From JBIKVP01 sp044356745 (GTDB taxonomy: Bacteria > Pseudomonadota > Alphaproteobacteria > Rhizobiales > Beijerinckiaceae), in NCBI GenBank assembly GCA_044356745.1, contig JBIKVP010000080.1:1-8831 (forward strand): a stretch of 8,831 nucleotides of DNA. The letters are read 5' to 3'. The notes beneath the pieces are model-generated. The model had not been told where the DNA came from and did no database searches. It was given only the letters and a program-made list of their open reading frames with translations. Positions 1 to 7,333 of the stretch are shown here, piece after piece. Position numbers and translations under genes: made by a program. Position 1 is the stretch's first letter, and each line of letters begins with the position of its first letter.

Positions 1-6
1 CTCCTG

Positions 7-105
7 CCGTTGATCCGGTTCTAAAAGCGTACCCATACCAAATTGGAATCAAAACAACCTTAATAAAAAGATAACGCCAACTCTTCACTCACGAGGGGTA
101 TAGTT
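7..105 (+). repeat. Left arm of a 99-bp perfect inverted repeat
   Basis: Positions 7-105 are the exact reverse complement of 8733-8831, so position p pairs with 8838-p without a mismatch. The match stops at 106 (T) against 8732 (G). On the left side six further bases (1-6) lie outside the arm, while the right arm runs to the last base, so the true outer limit is unknown. The arm covers the last seven codons including the stop of the binding-protein gene and 78 bp downstream of it. No transposase, target duplication or convincing terminator hairpin was seen in it. Confidence 0.97.
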
Positions 106-1233
106 TAGTTCAACATATGTGATTCTGCCTGAAACGTCCTTTTTCCAGACATACATGACATAATCAGGACGTGTTATATCACCTTTTTTGTCATAGGAGA
201 TATCGCCGATCACAGTTTTGAAAGGCTGTCCTGAACGCATGACCTCAGCCATTTTCTTGGGATCGACTGAATTAGCACGTTTAGCCGCTTCTGCCATAAT
301 CTGTACTGATGCATAAGAGTATAATGTGTAGGCTTCAGGATTGACACCTTTAGTTGCGTATTTAGCAACGATGTCTTTTGCCTCGGGGCGTTTGCGTGGA
401 TCGGGTGAGAATGTCATAAGCGTGCCTTCAACACCTGAACCGCCAATGCTAGCAAATTCATCCGATGTGATTCCATCACCGCCCATCAATACAGTTTTCA
501 GACCTTGATCGCGCATTTGACGCACGATAAATCCGCCTTCGGTGTGTAATCCGCCCCAATATAATAAATCAGCTCCCGTGGCCTTAATCTTAGAGACAAG
601 TGCAGAAAAGTCTTTTTCACCCGTATTGACACCCTCATAGAGAACCTCTTTTAAGCCCCCCGCGTTCAGTGCTTTGCGTGTTTCATCAGCAAGTCCTTGA
701 CCATACGTCGTTTTGTCATGAACGATTGCGATTTTTTTGTCTTTCATATTTTTAAGAATGTAATTGGCTGCAACAGCGCCTTGCTGATCATCTCGACCAC
801 AGGTGCGGAACGTATTCCATAAACCGCGTTCCGTAATTTTAGGATTTGTGGCTGAAGGAGTGATCATCAGCATCCCATTTTCAGCATAAGCCTCTGATGC
901 AGGCATTGTTACGCCTGAGTTAAAGTGCCCGACGACAAGTTTGACGCCATCTCCTGCGAATTTATTTGCAATAGATACACCTTGTTTTGGATCGCCGGCA
1001 TCATCACCAACAGATAGTGAAAGTTGTTGTCCCAAAATGCCACCTGAAGCATTTAAATCTGCAACAGCTTGTTCTGCACCATTTTTGAGTTGTGCACCAA
1101 ATGCTGCATTTGAACCTGTGATTGGCCCTGCAACGCCAAGCTTAAGCTGTGCATAAGCGGGGGTTCCTAAGGTCAACGCTAATGCTGTGCTCAGAACAGC
1201 TGCAAAGCTTTTAAAAGGTAATTTTTTCATCAT
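85..1233 (-). CDS. Branched-chain amino acid ABC transporter substrate-binding protein (LivJ/LivK type)
   Basis: Periplasmic solute-binding protein of the type I fold (Peripla_BP_6, leucine/isoleucine/valine-binding family), which would deliver an amino acid or related small molecule to an inner-membrane ABC transporter. The 382-residue product starts with a clear signal peptide: basic MMKKLPFK, a hydrophobic core at about 9-23, and a cleavage site AYA|Q after residue 28. Family hallmarks are the start of the mature protein (KLGVAGPITG), NASGGILGQ near 61-68, GHFNSGVTMPAS at 102-113, ITPSATNP at 124-131 and TYGQGLADE at 176-184. Ser106, Thr129, Tyr177 and Glu232 are plausible ligand contacts by analogy, but exact specificity cannot be assigned. 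The start is one of two adjacent ATGs; GGGGA at 1239-1243 lies 5 bp from the first and 8 bp from the second, so the second (1228-1230) may be used. No livHMGF partners are present in the window. The 3' end lies inside the inverted repeat. Confidence 0.9.
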   Translation of the reverse strand: MMKKLPFKSFAAVLSTALALTLGTPAYAQLKLGVAGPITGSNAAFGAQLKNGAEQAVADLNASGGILGQQLSLSVGDDAGDPKQGVSIANKFAGDGVKLVVGHFNSGVTMPASEAYAENGMLMITPSATNPKITERGLWNTFRTCGRDDQQGAVAANYILKNMKDKKIAIVHDKTTYGQGLADETRKALNAGGLKEVLYEGVNTGEKDFSALVSKIKATGADLLYWGGLHTEGGFIVRQMRDQGLKTVLMGGDGITSDEFASIGGSGVEGTLMTFSPDPRKRPEAKDIVAKYATKGVNPEAYTLYSYASVQIMAEAAKRANSVDPKKMAEVMRSGQPFKTVIGDISYDKKGDITRPDYVMYVWKKDVSGRITYVELNYTPRE

Positions 1234-1418
1234 TTCATTCCCCTGTGAGATGCATTGAGTTTCAATGCAAGTCTGACATAAATAAGCGATGTGCTTTTAA
1301 GCACCTCGCGCAAAGCAAATCGAGGTTGAGTCGTTTTTTCACAAGCATTTTTGCTAAGCAGCGACTCAATATTCCCGATTTCCTCAGGGTAGACTAAGCC
1401 TTTTAGCGAATCTGTCAT
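1230..1418 (-). CDS. Doubtful 62-codon open frame between phoB and the binding-protein gene
   Basis: An open frame of 62 codons fills most of the phoB-downstream spacer. Its TGA overlaps the ATG of the binding-protein gene in an ATGA arrangement, the form seen in translational coupling. A possible ribosome binding site AGGTGA (1429-1434) is 10 bp upstream of the ATG but would be buried in the hairpin at 1428-1444. The predicted peptide has no signal peptide, membrane segment or family motif I recognise. The same DNA is packed with inverted repeats, which suggests a structured leader rather than a gene. It could also be a leader peptide or chance. Confidence 0.2.
   Translation of the reverse strand: MTDSLKGLVYPEEIGNIESLLSKNACEKTTQPRFALREVLKSTSLIYVRLALKLNASHRGMK
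1251..1369 (-). promoter_or_regulatory. Structured leader with four stem-loops upstream of the binding-protein gene
   Basis: In the transcript direction four inverted repeats follow one another. P1 is TTGAGTCG/CGACTCAA (1326-1333 with 1362-1369, 8 bp, with a small AGCA/TGCT hairpin in its loop). P2 is CCTCG/CGAGG (1304-1308 with 1321-1325). P3 is GTGCTT/AAGCAC (1291-1296 with 1299-1304, only the outer pairs can form). P4 is TGCATTGA/TCAATGCA (1251-1258 with 1262-1269, 8 bp, 3-nt loop). P1 and P2 abut exactly; P2 and P3 share base 1304, so they stack or compete. P4 ends 7 bp before the GGGGA ribosome binding site. It does not match a riboswitch family I can name. The role is inferred; no promoter hexamers were found. 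Confidence 0.5.
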
Positions 1419-1427
1419 GTGAAATTT

Positions 1428-1444
1428 ATCACCTGTGAGGTGAT
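1428..1444 (-). terminator. Hairpin just downstream of phoB, weak terminator candidate
   Basis: A perfect 7-bp stem, ATCACCT paired with AGGTGAT, with a 3-nt loop, lies 19 bp after the phoB stop codon. In the transcript it is followed by AAATTT rather than a long U run, so it fits poorly as a strong intrinsic terminator. It could be an attenuator, an mRNA 3'-end stabiliser, or partial termination allowing read-through into the binding-protein gene. Confidence 0.4.
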
Positions 1445-1463
1445 GATGTCGGGACTTTAAAAG

Positions 1464-2213
1464 TTAAGCTGTAGAAGCTGTTTTTGTATAGGTTTCATCA
1501 AAAGAATAACCAGCCCCGCGAACTGTGCGGATTGGATCGCGTTCATCATGACGACTTAATATTTTACGTAAGCGGCCGACGTGAACGTCAACGGTGCGTT
1601 CATCAATTTCGTTTTCCCGCCCCCATATCGCATCAAGAAGTTGCGTGCGTGAAAAAACACGCCCCGCACTTTCCATTAAATGTTCGAGTAGACGAAATTC
1701 CGTGGGGCCAAGGTGAATATCGCGTCCGGAGCGGGTAACGCGATGCGTTTCACGATCAAGAACAAGATCGCCTATATCCAGTCTGTTCGCAAGTTTTGCG
1801 GGCTTGCTGCGTCTTAGCAAAGAGCCAATACGTGCAATTAGCTCAGGAACAGAAAATGGCTTGACGACATAATCATCAGCGCCATTCGCTAAACCGCGCA
1901 CCCGCTCATTCTCTTCACCGCGTGCAGTCAACATAATGATGGGCAGTGATTTTGTTTCCTCACGCATCCGCAACCGGCGACATAACTCAAAACCTGAAAC
2001 GGCAGGCAGCATCCAGTCGAGAATAACAAGATCGGGAGTTTCTTCACGTAAACGCTCTTCAGCCTCATCACCACGTGTAATCACTTCAACCTGATAACCA
2101 GCCGATTCCAAATTATAACGCAACAATAAGCCGAGAGACTCTTCATCCTCAACAACGAATAATCGTGTTTTTGAGACAACTTGCGGCGGGGGCATGATTG
2201 ACGCTGAAGACAT
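1464..2213 (-). CDS. phoB: Phosphate regulon response regulator PhoB
   Basis: Cytoplasmic DNA-binding response regulator of the OmpR/PhoB family that activates phosphate-starvation genes after phosphorylation. In the 249-residue product the receiver domain covers about 16-132, with the acidic pair Glu22/Asp23, phospho-acceptor Asp66 (in VILDWMLP), switch Thr96 and Lys118 (VVKPF). The winged-helix output domain runs from about 145 to 240, with GPTEFRLLEHLM, the WGRE/ERTVDVHVGRLRK recognition region and a C-terminal VRGAGYSF hairpin. Compared with E. coli PhoB it has about 14 extra N-terminal residues. This start is supported by GAGG 7 bp upstream of the ATG. It is the last gene of the pst operon, 61 bp after phoU, so it should be induced by its own product through the box before pstS. 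PhoB identity rather than another OmpR-type regulator rests on sequence resemblance plus this context. Confidence 0.95.
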   Translation of the reverse strand: MSSASIMPPPQVVSKTRLFVVEDEESLGLLLRYNLESAGYQVEVITRGDEAEERLREETPDLVILDWMLPAVSGFELCRRLRMREETKSLPIIMLTARGEENERVRGLANGADDYVVKPFSVPELIARIGSLLRRSKPAKLANRLDIGDLVLDRETHRVTRSGRDIHLGPTEFRLLEHLMESAGRVFSRTQLLDAIWGRENEIDERTVDVHVGRLRKILSRHDERDPIRTVRGAGYSFDETYTKTASTA

Positions 2214-2250
2214 GATGGAACCTCATGATTGTTTTAGTTGAGCGAATTAC

Positions 2251-2272
2251 ACAACTGTCCCGCGTCAATTGT
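2251..2272 (-). other. Small intercistronic hairpin between phoU and phoB
   Basis: In the transcript ACAATTG pairs with CAGTTGT (7 bp with one U-G wobble) around an 8-nt loop rich in G and C. It sits just after the phoU stop codon in the 61-bp gap. No U run follows, so termination is unlikely. It may protect the phoU mRNA end or adjust phoB expression; chance cannot be excluded. Confidence 0.3.
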
Positions 2273-2274
2273 CA

Positions 2275-2994
2275 TTAACCCACTAACCCGATAGGGCCGG
2301 TTGCTTCGGTGGTTGTGTCGCGTTTTGGTCTATCTGTTGGAAGCGCTTGCCCTGTAACGACATAATGGATCGTCTCGGCAATATTTGTTGTATGATCACC
2401 GATACGCTCAATATTTTTAGCGGCGAAAAGAAGATGCGTGCAAAATGAAATATTACGTGGGTCTTCCATCATGTACGTCAGCAGTTCACGAAACAATGAG
2501 GTGTAAAGGCTGTCAATTTCGCCATCACGCTGCCAGACGTCCATCGCCTTGTCATTATTGCCTTCTGTATAGGCATCAAGCACATCTTTGAGTTGACCAA
2601 GCACAAGATTGCTCATGTGTTCAACGCCTTTAATGATTTTGTGCGGATGAAACTGTCCTGCGACAATAACAACGCGCTTACCAACATTTTTCGCTAAATC
2701 GCCGACGCGTTCCAAATCACTAGCAATACGGAATGATGAAACAATGTTGCGTAAATCCGTAGACATTGGCTGACGCCGCGCGATGGTGAGAACAGCCTTT
2801 TCTTCAATCTGACGTTGAAGTGTATCAAGGCGCGGATCCATCGCAATCACGGCTTGCGCAAGGGCAATATCACGTGTTGCAAGCGCTTGGGTCGCGTCTG
2901 ACAACATGCGCTCAGCAATGCCGCCCATTTCAGAGAGCATTCGGCGCAATGTTTTGAGATCTTCGTCGAAAGAACTCATGATATGTTCTGACAT
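2275..2994 (-). CDS. phoU: Phosphate signalling protein PhoU
   Basis: Cytoplasmic all-helical regulator that links the PstSCAB transporter to the PhoR-PhoB pathway and represses Pho signalling when phosphate is plentiful. The 239-residue length is typical. Two PhoU repeats are visible, each ending in the metal-binding helix signature: ASDLERVGDLAKN at 91-103 (Glu95, Asp99) and NIERIGDHTTNIAE at 194-207 (Glu196, Asp200). The N-terminal FDEDLKTLRRMLSEMG and the DPRNISF segment before the second signature are characteristic. The tail after about 217 is polar and probably disordered. The start has AGGGGA 6 bp upstream; a second in-frame ATG five codons later is an alternative. It lies 48 bp after pstB and 61 bp before phoB. 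Confidence 0.96.
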   Translation of the reverse strand: MSEHIMSSFDEDLKTLRRMLSEMGGIAERMLSDATQALATRDIALAQAVIAMDPRLDTLQRQIEEKAVLTIARRQPMSTDLRNIVSSFRIASDLERVGDLAKNVGKRVVIVAGQFHPHKIIKGVEHMSNLVLGQLKDVLDAYTEGNNDKAMDVWQRDGEIDSLYTSLFRELLTYMMEDPRNISFCTHLLFAAKNIERIGDHTTNIAETIHYVVTGQALPTDRPKRDTTTEATGPIGLVG

Positions 2995-3042
2995 AATACG
3001 TCCCCTTAGCTTATCGTCTTTTTAAATCAGCGCGATAGTCGT

Positions 3043-3945
3043 TTAACCAATACGGCCTTCAATATAATCGCGGGTCAACTTATTTTCTGCGGCGGTGAAA
3101 ATCTTATCCGTATCGCCGGCTTCAACCAAATGTCCCATGTGAAAGTAAGCCGTTTTATCAGAGACACGTGCCGCTTGAGCCATTGAGTGTGTGACAATGA
3201 TGATTGTGAAGTTTGTTGCAAGCTCTTCAATCAAGTTTTCGATAATGCCTGTAGCAATGGGATCAAGCGCTGAACATGGCTCGTCCATCAAAATCACTTC
3301 TGGACTAACAGAAATTGCACGCGCGATACACAAACGTTGTTGCTGGCCACCAGACAAACTTGTTCCAGGTTGGTGAAGACGATCCTTCACTTCATTAAAC
3401 AAGCCAGCCTTTTGCAAGCTGTTGACAACAATTTCCTCTAAATCTTTGTCACCACGTGCAATGCCATGAATACGGGGGCCATAAGCGACGTTTTCAAAAA
3501 TTGATTTTGGAAACGGGTTTGGCTTTTGAAACACCATGCCGACGCGGGCGCGAAGTTGCACTACATCCAGCGAACGATTGTAAATGTCTTCACCATCAAG
3601 CAAAATTTCACCGGTGACGCGGCACGAAGGTATCGTGTCATTCATACGATTAATTGAGCGCAAAAATGTCGATTTCCCACATCCAGATGGACCAATAAAC
3701 GCTGTGACTGAGCGCTCAGGAATATCAATCGACACATCTTTAAGGGCGTGTTTGTCGCCATAAAATACATTCACACCCCGTGCGCGAACGCGGGTAAGTT
3801 TCTCATTTGCAGCATCAGGTTGAGCGTTGGCAAGTGGCATAGTCACAGGAGCCTCTGGGGTTGGATTAATCAAGGGTTGTGTATCGTTCGAGGGCGCAAG
3901 TGATGTTGCACCAGACTTTTGTTGAGACAATGATGTCAAACCCAT
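3043..3945 (-). CDS. pstB: Phosphate ABC transporter ATP-binding protein PstB
   Basis: ATPase subunit of the phosphate importer (phosphate out + ATP to phosphate in + ADP + Pi), acting at the cytoplasmic face on PstC and PstA. All nucleotide-binding motifs are present in the 300-residue product: Walker A GPSGCGKST at 85-93, Q-loop Gln140 followed by the PstB-typical KPNPFPKSI, signature LSGGQQQR at 197-204, Walker B VILMDEP at 217-223 and switch His253. The ABC domain begins near residue 50; the first 50 or so residues are a Pro/Ala/Ser/Gln-rich extension. The start is supported by AGGAG 8 bp upstream, and no other start near the domain boundary has clear support; an in-frame ATG at codon 36 is the alternative. 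It lies 50 bp after pstA and 48 bp before phoU, so it is cotranscribed. Confidence 0.97.
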   Translation of the reverse strand: MGLTSLSQQKSGATSLAPSNDTQPLINPTPEAPVTMPLANAQPDAANEKLTRVRARGVNVFYGDKHALKDVSIDIPERSVTAFIGPSGCGKSTFLRSINRMNDTIPSCRVTGEILLDGEDIYNRSLDVVQLRARVGMVFQKPNPFPKSIFENVAYGPRIHGIARGDKDLEEIVVNSLQKAGLFNEVKDRLHQPGTSLSGGQQQRLCIARAISVSPEVILMDEPCSALDPIATGIIENLIEELATNFTIIIVTHSMAQAARVSDKTAYFHMGHLVEAGDTDKIFTAAENKLTRDYIEGRIG

Positions 3946-3995
3946 AGTGCATACTCCTCTTCACGCCAAAAAAATTAATTTAAAAGATGCTAATG

Positions 3996-5807
3996 TTACC
4001 AACGTCGCTCATATTTTTTCCGTAAAACCACCGCAAGCATGTTCATGCTGATCATAAATAAGAGCAGAATGATAATCGCACCCGCTGTTTTGCTCTGAAA
4101 GGCCGCTTCAGGAAAATCTGCCCACATAAAAATCTGAACGGGGATCAACGTTGCAGCATCTGTAAAACTTTGTGGCACATCGACCAGAAACGCCACCATT
4201 CCAATCATGAGAAGAGGGGCGGTTTCACCCATTGCACGTGCCATACCGAGGATAGTTCCTGTGAGAATTCCCGGTACTGCTAGGGGAAATATATGATGGA
4301 ACACAGCTTGTTGATGTGATGCGCCAACGCCTAACGCGGCTTCTTTAATCGATGGAGGCACAGAACGGAGCGATGCACGAGTTGCAATAATAATAACAGG
4401 CATTGTCATAAGTGCTAAAACCAAACCACCAACGACAGGGGCAGAACGAGGCATGCCAAATGCATTCAGAAAAATAGCCAAGCCCAGCAAACCAAAGATA
4501 ATCGAAGGAACAGCGGCTAGATTATTGATATTAACTTCAATGATTTCTGTAAAACGATTTTTAGGTGCAAATTCTTCAAGGTAAATCGCAGCGCCCACAC
4601 CAAGCGGAAAAGAAATCAACATTACGATAAAGAGAGTGAGAAAAGACCCCACAACAGAAACCCACACACCAGCTTGCTCTGCTTCACGGCTTGCGCCTTG
4701 TGTGAAAAATTCATAGGACAAGGATTGCTTCACGAGCCCTTTATCTTTGAGGGCATCAAGAAAGGTAATTTCGCGATCAGTGAGTTTTCGTGATGTTTCT
4801 GGAAGATCAATTTTTTGAATACGCCATGTACCGTTGGCGGCTGCTGTATCCGATGTCAATGCAATTATAATCTCACCTGTTGCCTTGGTATTTTCAACAG
4901 ATTTCAAACGGATAACGCCACCATTGACATGAACAAGGTAGCTTGAGATTTTATCATCAAGATCACGTACTTGTCCGGCTGTTTTGATTTTCTCATCAAA
5001 CGCAGCAATATCAGTTTGCAGCAATTGCACGGTGCTGGTTAAGCCACTCACTTCTTCCCTTAAACGCGATTGTGTAGCACCCGTTGCGCTTGCAACACGT
5101 GCCTCAAGTGCGGTGAGTAGACGACGCTTGCTTTCAAACTGAACAACACTTTTCTGACGTTCCGAAATAAGATTATTGCGAATATCCGCGATGACATTTT
5201 CAAAGGAATTTCTTGTCACAGAAAGCGTTACGGTTCCAGATGTTCCTGACAACGAAAGTTCGCCTGACCCTACCTGGCTCGTTTGAGAGGTCACCTTACC
5301 CTTATAATAAAGGTCAGCCATACCGTTCACAGGCATGATAAAGCGCTTAACGCCACCGATATCAGAGGGAGATGCAAGCACTTCGCGACGCAAAGCAGTT
5401 GAAGAACCTGAAGAAATCATACTGCTGAGAGCACGTTTATCCTGACGCGATGTCGCATTAGGGAAAATGCTATAAAGTGCCTGATTCAGTAATCCATCAT
5501 AATCAGCATCGCCAATTGTCTTTAGATCACCTGTCCCTTGAGGATCAAGCCCTTGTTTTGACAATGGAATTTCAACAGTGATATAATTTTGAAAAAATGC
5601 CGAATAACCGTTCAAGACGATCGTTGATAGAAAAATAACAAGAAACGCAATCGCTGTCATGAGACCTGTAAGCCCCATCAAGCGAAAACGGCGTTCAGCA
5701 CGATAGCGCGCTTTAACACGCGCACGAGCGCTCTCATTCGTATGCACATCAGTGCGCGAACCTGAAGTATTTGAGGGCAGGGGAGTGGAAAGGCTTGAAC
5801 TAGTCAT
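3996..5807 (-). CDS. pstA: Phosphate ABC transporter permease PstA, with large periplasmic insertion
   Basis: Inner-membrane channel subunit that pairs with PstC. The polar N-terminus (1-40) is rich in Ser/Thr then Arg. A first membrane segment lies at about 43-66, followed by a long soluble region (about 70-375) that should face the periplasm. The permease core follows, with membrane segments near 380-405, 430-450, 459-477, 505-545 and 572-596. The EAA loop that docks on PstB is at about 479-510 (SVPPSIKEAALGVGA, then FPLAVPG), followed by RAMGETAPLL. The N-terminal region resembles the DUF3333 domain known from alphaproteobacterial PstA. At 603 residues it is roughly 150 longer than the relatives I remember; the excess includes a heptad-like, charged stretch at about 202-278, likely a coiled coil. 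Its ATG overlaps the pstC stop in ATGACTAG, implying coupled translation. Confidence 0.94.
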   Translation of the reverse strand: MTSSSLSTPLPSNTSGSRTDVHTNESARARVKARYRAERRFRLMGLTGLMTAIAFLVIFLSTIVLNGYSAFFQNYITVEIPLSKQGLDPQGTGDLKTIGDADYDGLLNQALYSIFPNATSRQDKRALSSMISSGSSTALRREVLASPSDIGGVKRFIMPVNGMADLYYKGKVTSQTSQVGSGELSLSGTSGTVTLSVTRNSFENVIADIRNNLISERQKSVVQFESKRRLLTALEARVASATGATQSRLREEVSGLTSTVQLLQTDIAAFDEKIKTAGQVRDLDDKISSYLVHVNGGVIRLKSVENTKATGEIIIALTSDTAAANGTWRIQKIDLPETSRKLTDREITFLDALKDKGLVKQSLSYEFFTQGASREAEQAGVWVSVVGSFLTLFIVMLISFPLGVGAAIYLEEFAPKNRFTEIIEVNINNLAAVPSIIFGLLGLAIFLNAFGMPRSAPVVGGLVLALMTMPVIIIATRASLRSVPPSIKEAALGVGASHQQAVFHHIFPLAVPGILTGTILGMARAMGETAPLLMIGMVAFLVDVPQSFTDAATLIPVQIFMWADFPEAAFQSKTAGAIIILLLFMISMNMLAVVLRKKYERRW

Positions 5808-7200
5808 ACTGTTCCCGATACTTTTTCACGACGCGCAAAGCGATCAGATTGAGAATAAGGGTAATCACAAAAAGAGTGAGTCCGAGGGCAAAAGCAGCCA
5901 ATGTTTTTGGACTGTCAAACTCCTGATCCCCTGTAAGAAGTGTTCCAATTTGAACCGTAACTGTGGTCACAGCATCAAGGGGATTAAAGGTCAGGTTCGC
6001 AGTGAGACCCGCAGCCATCACGACGATCATTGTTTCACCAATCGCACGACTAACCGCTAAAATAAGTGCCGACACAATTCCTGGAAGCGCAGCAGGAAGT
6101 ACAACTTTTAAAATTGTTTCTGATTTTGTTGCACCAAGCGCGTATGAGCCATCACGCAGGGATTGCGGTACGGCGTTGATCACATCATCAGAGAGTGATG
6201 AAACAAAAGGAACGATCATGATCCCCATCACAAGGCCAGCTGCGAGCGCACTTTCAGAAGCAACATTCAAGTTAAGTGACATTCCAACATCACGAATGAA
6301 TGGTGCAACGGTCAAGGCAGCAAAAAAGCCGTAAACAACTGTTGGAATTCCTGCTAGTACTTCAAGCATGGGCTTGCCAATCGCGCGGACGCGAGGGCTG
6401 GCATAATCAGACAAATAAACAGCTGACAGCAAACCTATGGGCGCAGCAACACTCATTGCAATCACGGTAATAAGAAGCGTACCTGTGAGAAGAGGAACAA
6501 TTCCAAACGCTGCTGATCCCCCTGCCTGATCAGCACGGAAAGCCATTTGTTGCGGCGTCCACTCCAGACCAAACAGAAAGTTGAGTACATTCACGGATTG
6601 AAAAAAGCGCAATGTCTCAGTGATAAGGGATAAAATGATCCCGATTGTTGTCAGGATTGCCACGCCTGAAGCAATAAAGAGAAGGACTTTTACGAAACGC
6701 TCAACACGATGACGCGCCCGAAATGCAGGTGTAATCATACGGCTACTGTAAGTATAGCCTACAGTAAGAAGCGTTGCTAAAATGACAGCTATAAGTACAT
6801 TTGCAATCAGTTTAATAGTGCTTAAGCTCGATGCCATGCTTTGCACAAGTGGATCAATTGTCCCTGTTGCAGAACCAGCCATGGCCGATAGCACATTACG
6901 CCAAACACCATCACGTTGCGCATCGCCTAATCCTTCAAGCTGTGTCGCGTGTTGTGAAAGCACATAAGACTTTTCTATTGCGGCACCAAAAATCGCCCAC
7001 AATAAAAAAACAATCAACGCTGGCATGATCGTTAGAATTGCGACCCAAGCGCCATGATATCCGGGAAGAGAATGAAATTCGAAATGAGATTGATGTGGTG
7101 CAGACGCTAAAGCAACAGCTTTGCGTTCACCCGTTTTGTAACTTGCATATGCAAGGATCACGAGAGCAATGAAGCCAATCTGAAAAACAAGCGCTGTCAT
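5800..7200 (-). CDS. pstC: Phosphate ABC transporter permease PstC
   Basis: Inner-membrane channel subunit of the phosphate importer, partner of PstA. The 466-residue protein is longer than E. coli PstC (about 320). It has an extra N-terminal part with membrane segments at about 3-20, 51-74 and 131-150, matching the PstC N-terminal domain found in alphaproteobacteria. The conserved core starts near 170 and includes AFGIVPLLTGTLLIT at 231-245, the SAVYLSDYASPRVR loop, GIPTVVYGFF at 294-303, the EAA loop at about 344-374 (PQSLRDGSYALGATKSETI, then VLPAALPG) and SRAIGETM at 384-391. The ATG has AGGA 7 bp upstream. It is separated from pstS by 133 bp containing a hairpin and overlaps pstA by 8 bp. 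Confidence 0.96.
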   Translation of the reverse strand: MTALVFQIGFIALVILAYASYKTGERKAVALASAPHQSHFEFHSLPGYHGAWVAILTIMPALIVFLLWAIFGAAIEKSYVLSQHATQLEGLGDAQRDGVWRNVLSAMAGSATGTIDPLVQSMASSLSTIKLIANVLIAVILATLLTVGYTYSSRMITPAFRARHRVERFVKVLLFIASGVAILTTIGIILSLITETLRFFQSVNVLNFLFGLEWTPQQMAFRADQAGGSAAFGIVPLLTGTLLITVIAMSVAAPIGLLSAVYLSDYASPRVRAIGKPMLEVLAGIPTVVYGFFAALTVAPFIRDVGMSLNLNVASESALAAGLVMGIMIVPFVSSLSDDVINAVPQSLRDGSYALGATKSETILKVVLPAALPGIVSALILAVSRAIGETMIVVMAAGLTANLTFNPLDAVTTVTVQIGTLLTGDQEFDSPKTLAAFALGLTLFVITLILNLIALRVVKKYREQYD

Positions 7201-7269
7201 AACGCGATCCTGAGTTTGCTAAAGTATTGAACGTGTATTTATCATGTAGGAATATTATATTTTGATTTA

Positions 7270-7313
7270 AGCGAAGAATCTCAAGTGAAGATTGACACAT
7301 AAGATCCTTCGCT
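7270..7313 (-). promoter_or_regulatory. Intercistronic stem-loop between pstS and pstC
   Basis: In the transcript AGCGAAGGATCT (7313 to 7302) pairs with AGATTCTTCGCT (7281 to 7270): 12 bp with one G-U wobble around a 20-nt loop. The wobble is a mismatch on the opposite strand, so the structure favours the pst mRNA sense. It begins about 20 bp after the pstS stop. No U tract follows, so it resembles a processing or 3'-end protecting hairpin more than a terminator. A likely role is to keep pstS mRNA more abundant than the permease part. Confidence 0.6.
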
Positions 7314-7333
7314 AAGTTCATAACGACTTTAAA

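Noticed and set aside
1..60. Minus-strand sequence resembling a tRNA anticodon and T-arm region near the left edge
   Set aside because: The bases around the would-be anticodon loop do not form a 5-bp stem, and the acceptor and D arms are missing; no tRNA can be supported.
1..84. Intrinsic terminator downstream of the binding-protein gene
   Set aside because: Only a T-rich stretch and a 9-bp near-palindrome are present, with no GC-rich stem followed by a U run.
1412..1418. Isolated CTGTCAT on the plus strand, a perfect Pho half-site
   Set aside because: No second unit occurs 11 bp away on either side and it points away from the binding-protein gene; likely chance.
2214..2274. TTGACG in the phoU-phoB gap as a -35 element for a phoB promoter
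   Set aside because: No -10-like hexamer is found at 16-18 bp spacing.
2995..3042. Weak inverted repeat TATCG/CGATA in the pstB-phoU gap
   Set aside because: Only 5 bp around a 16-nt AT-rich loop and no U tract; below what would be worth annotating.
5752..6334. Plus-strand open frames of 102 and 123 codons opposite pstC/pstA
   Set aside because: They lie opposite well-supported permease genes, have low-complexity shadow-like translations and no recognisable domain.
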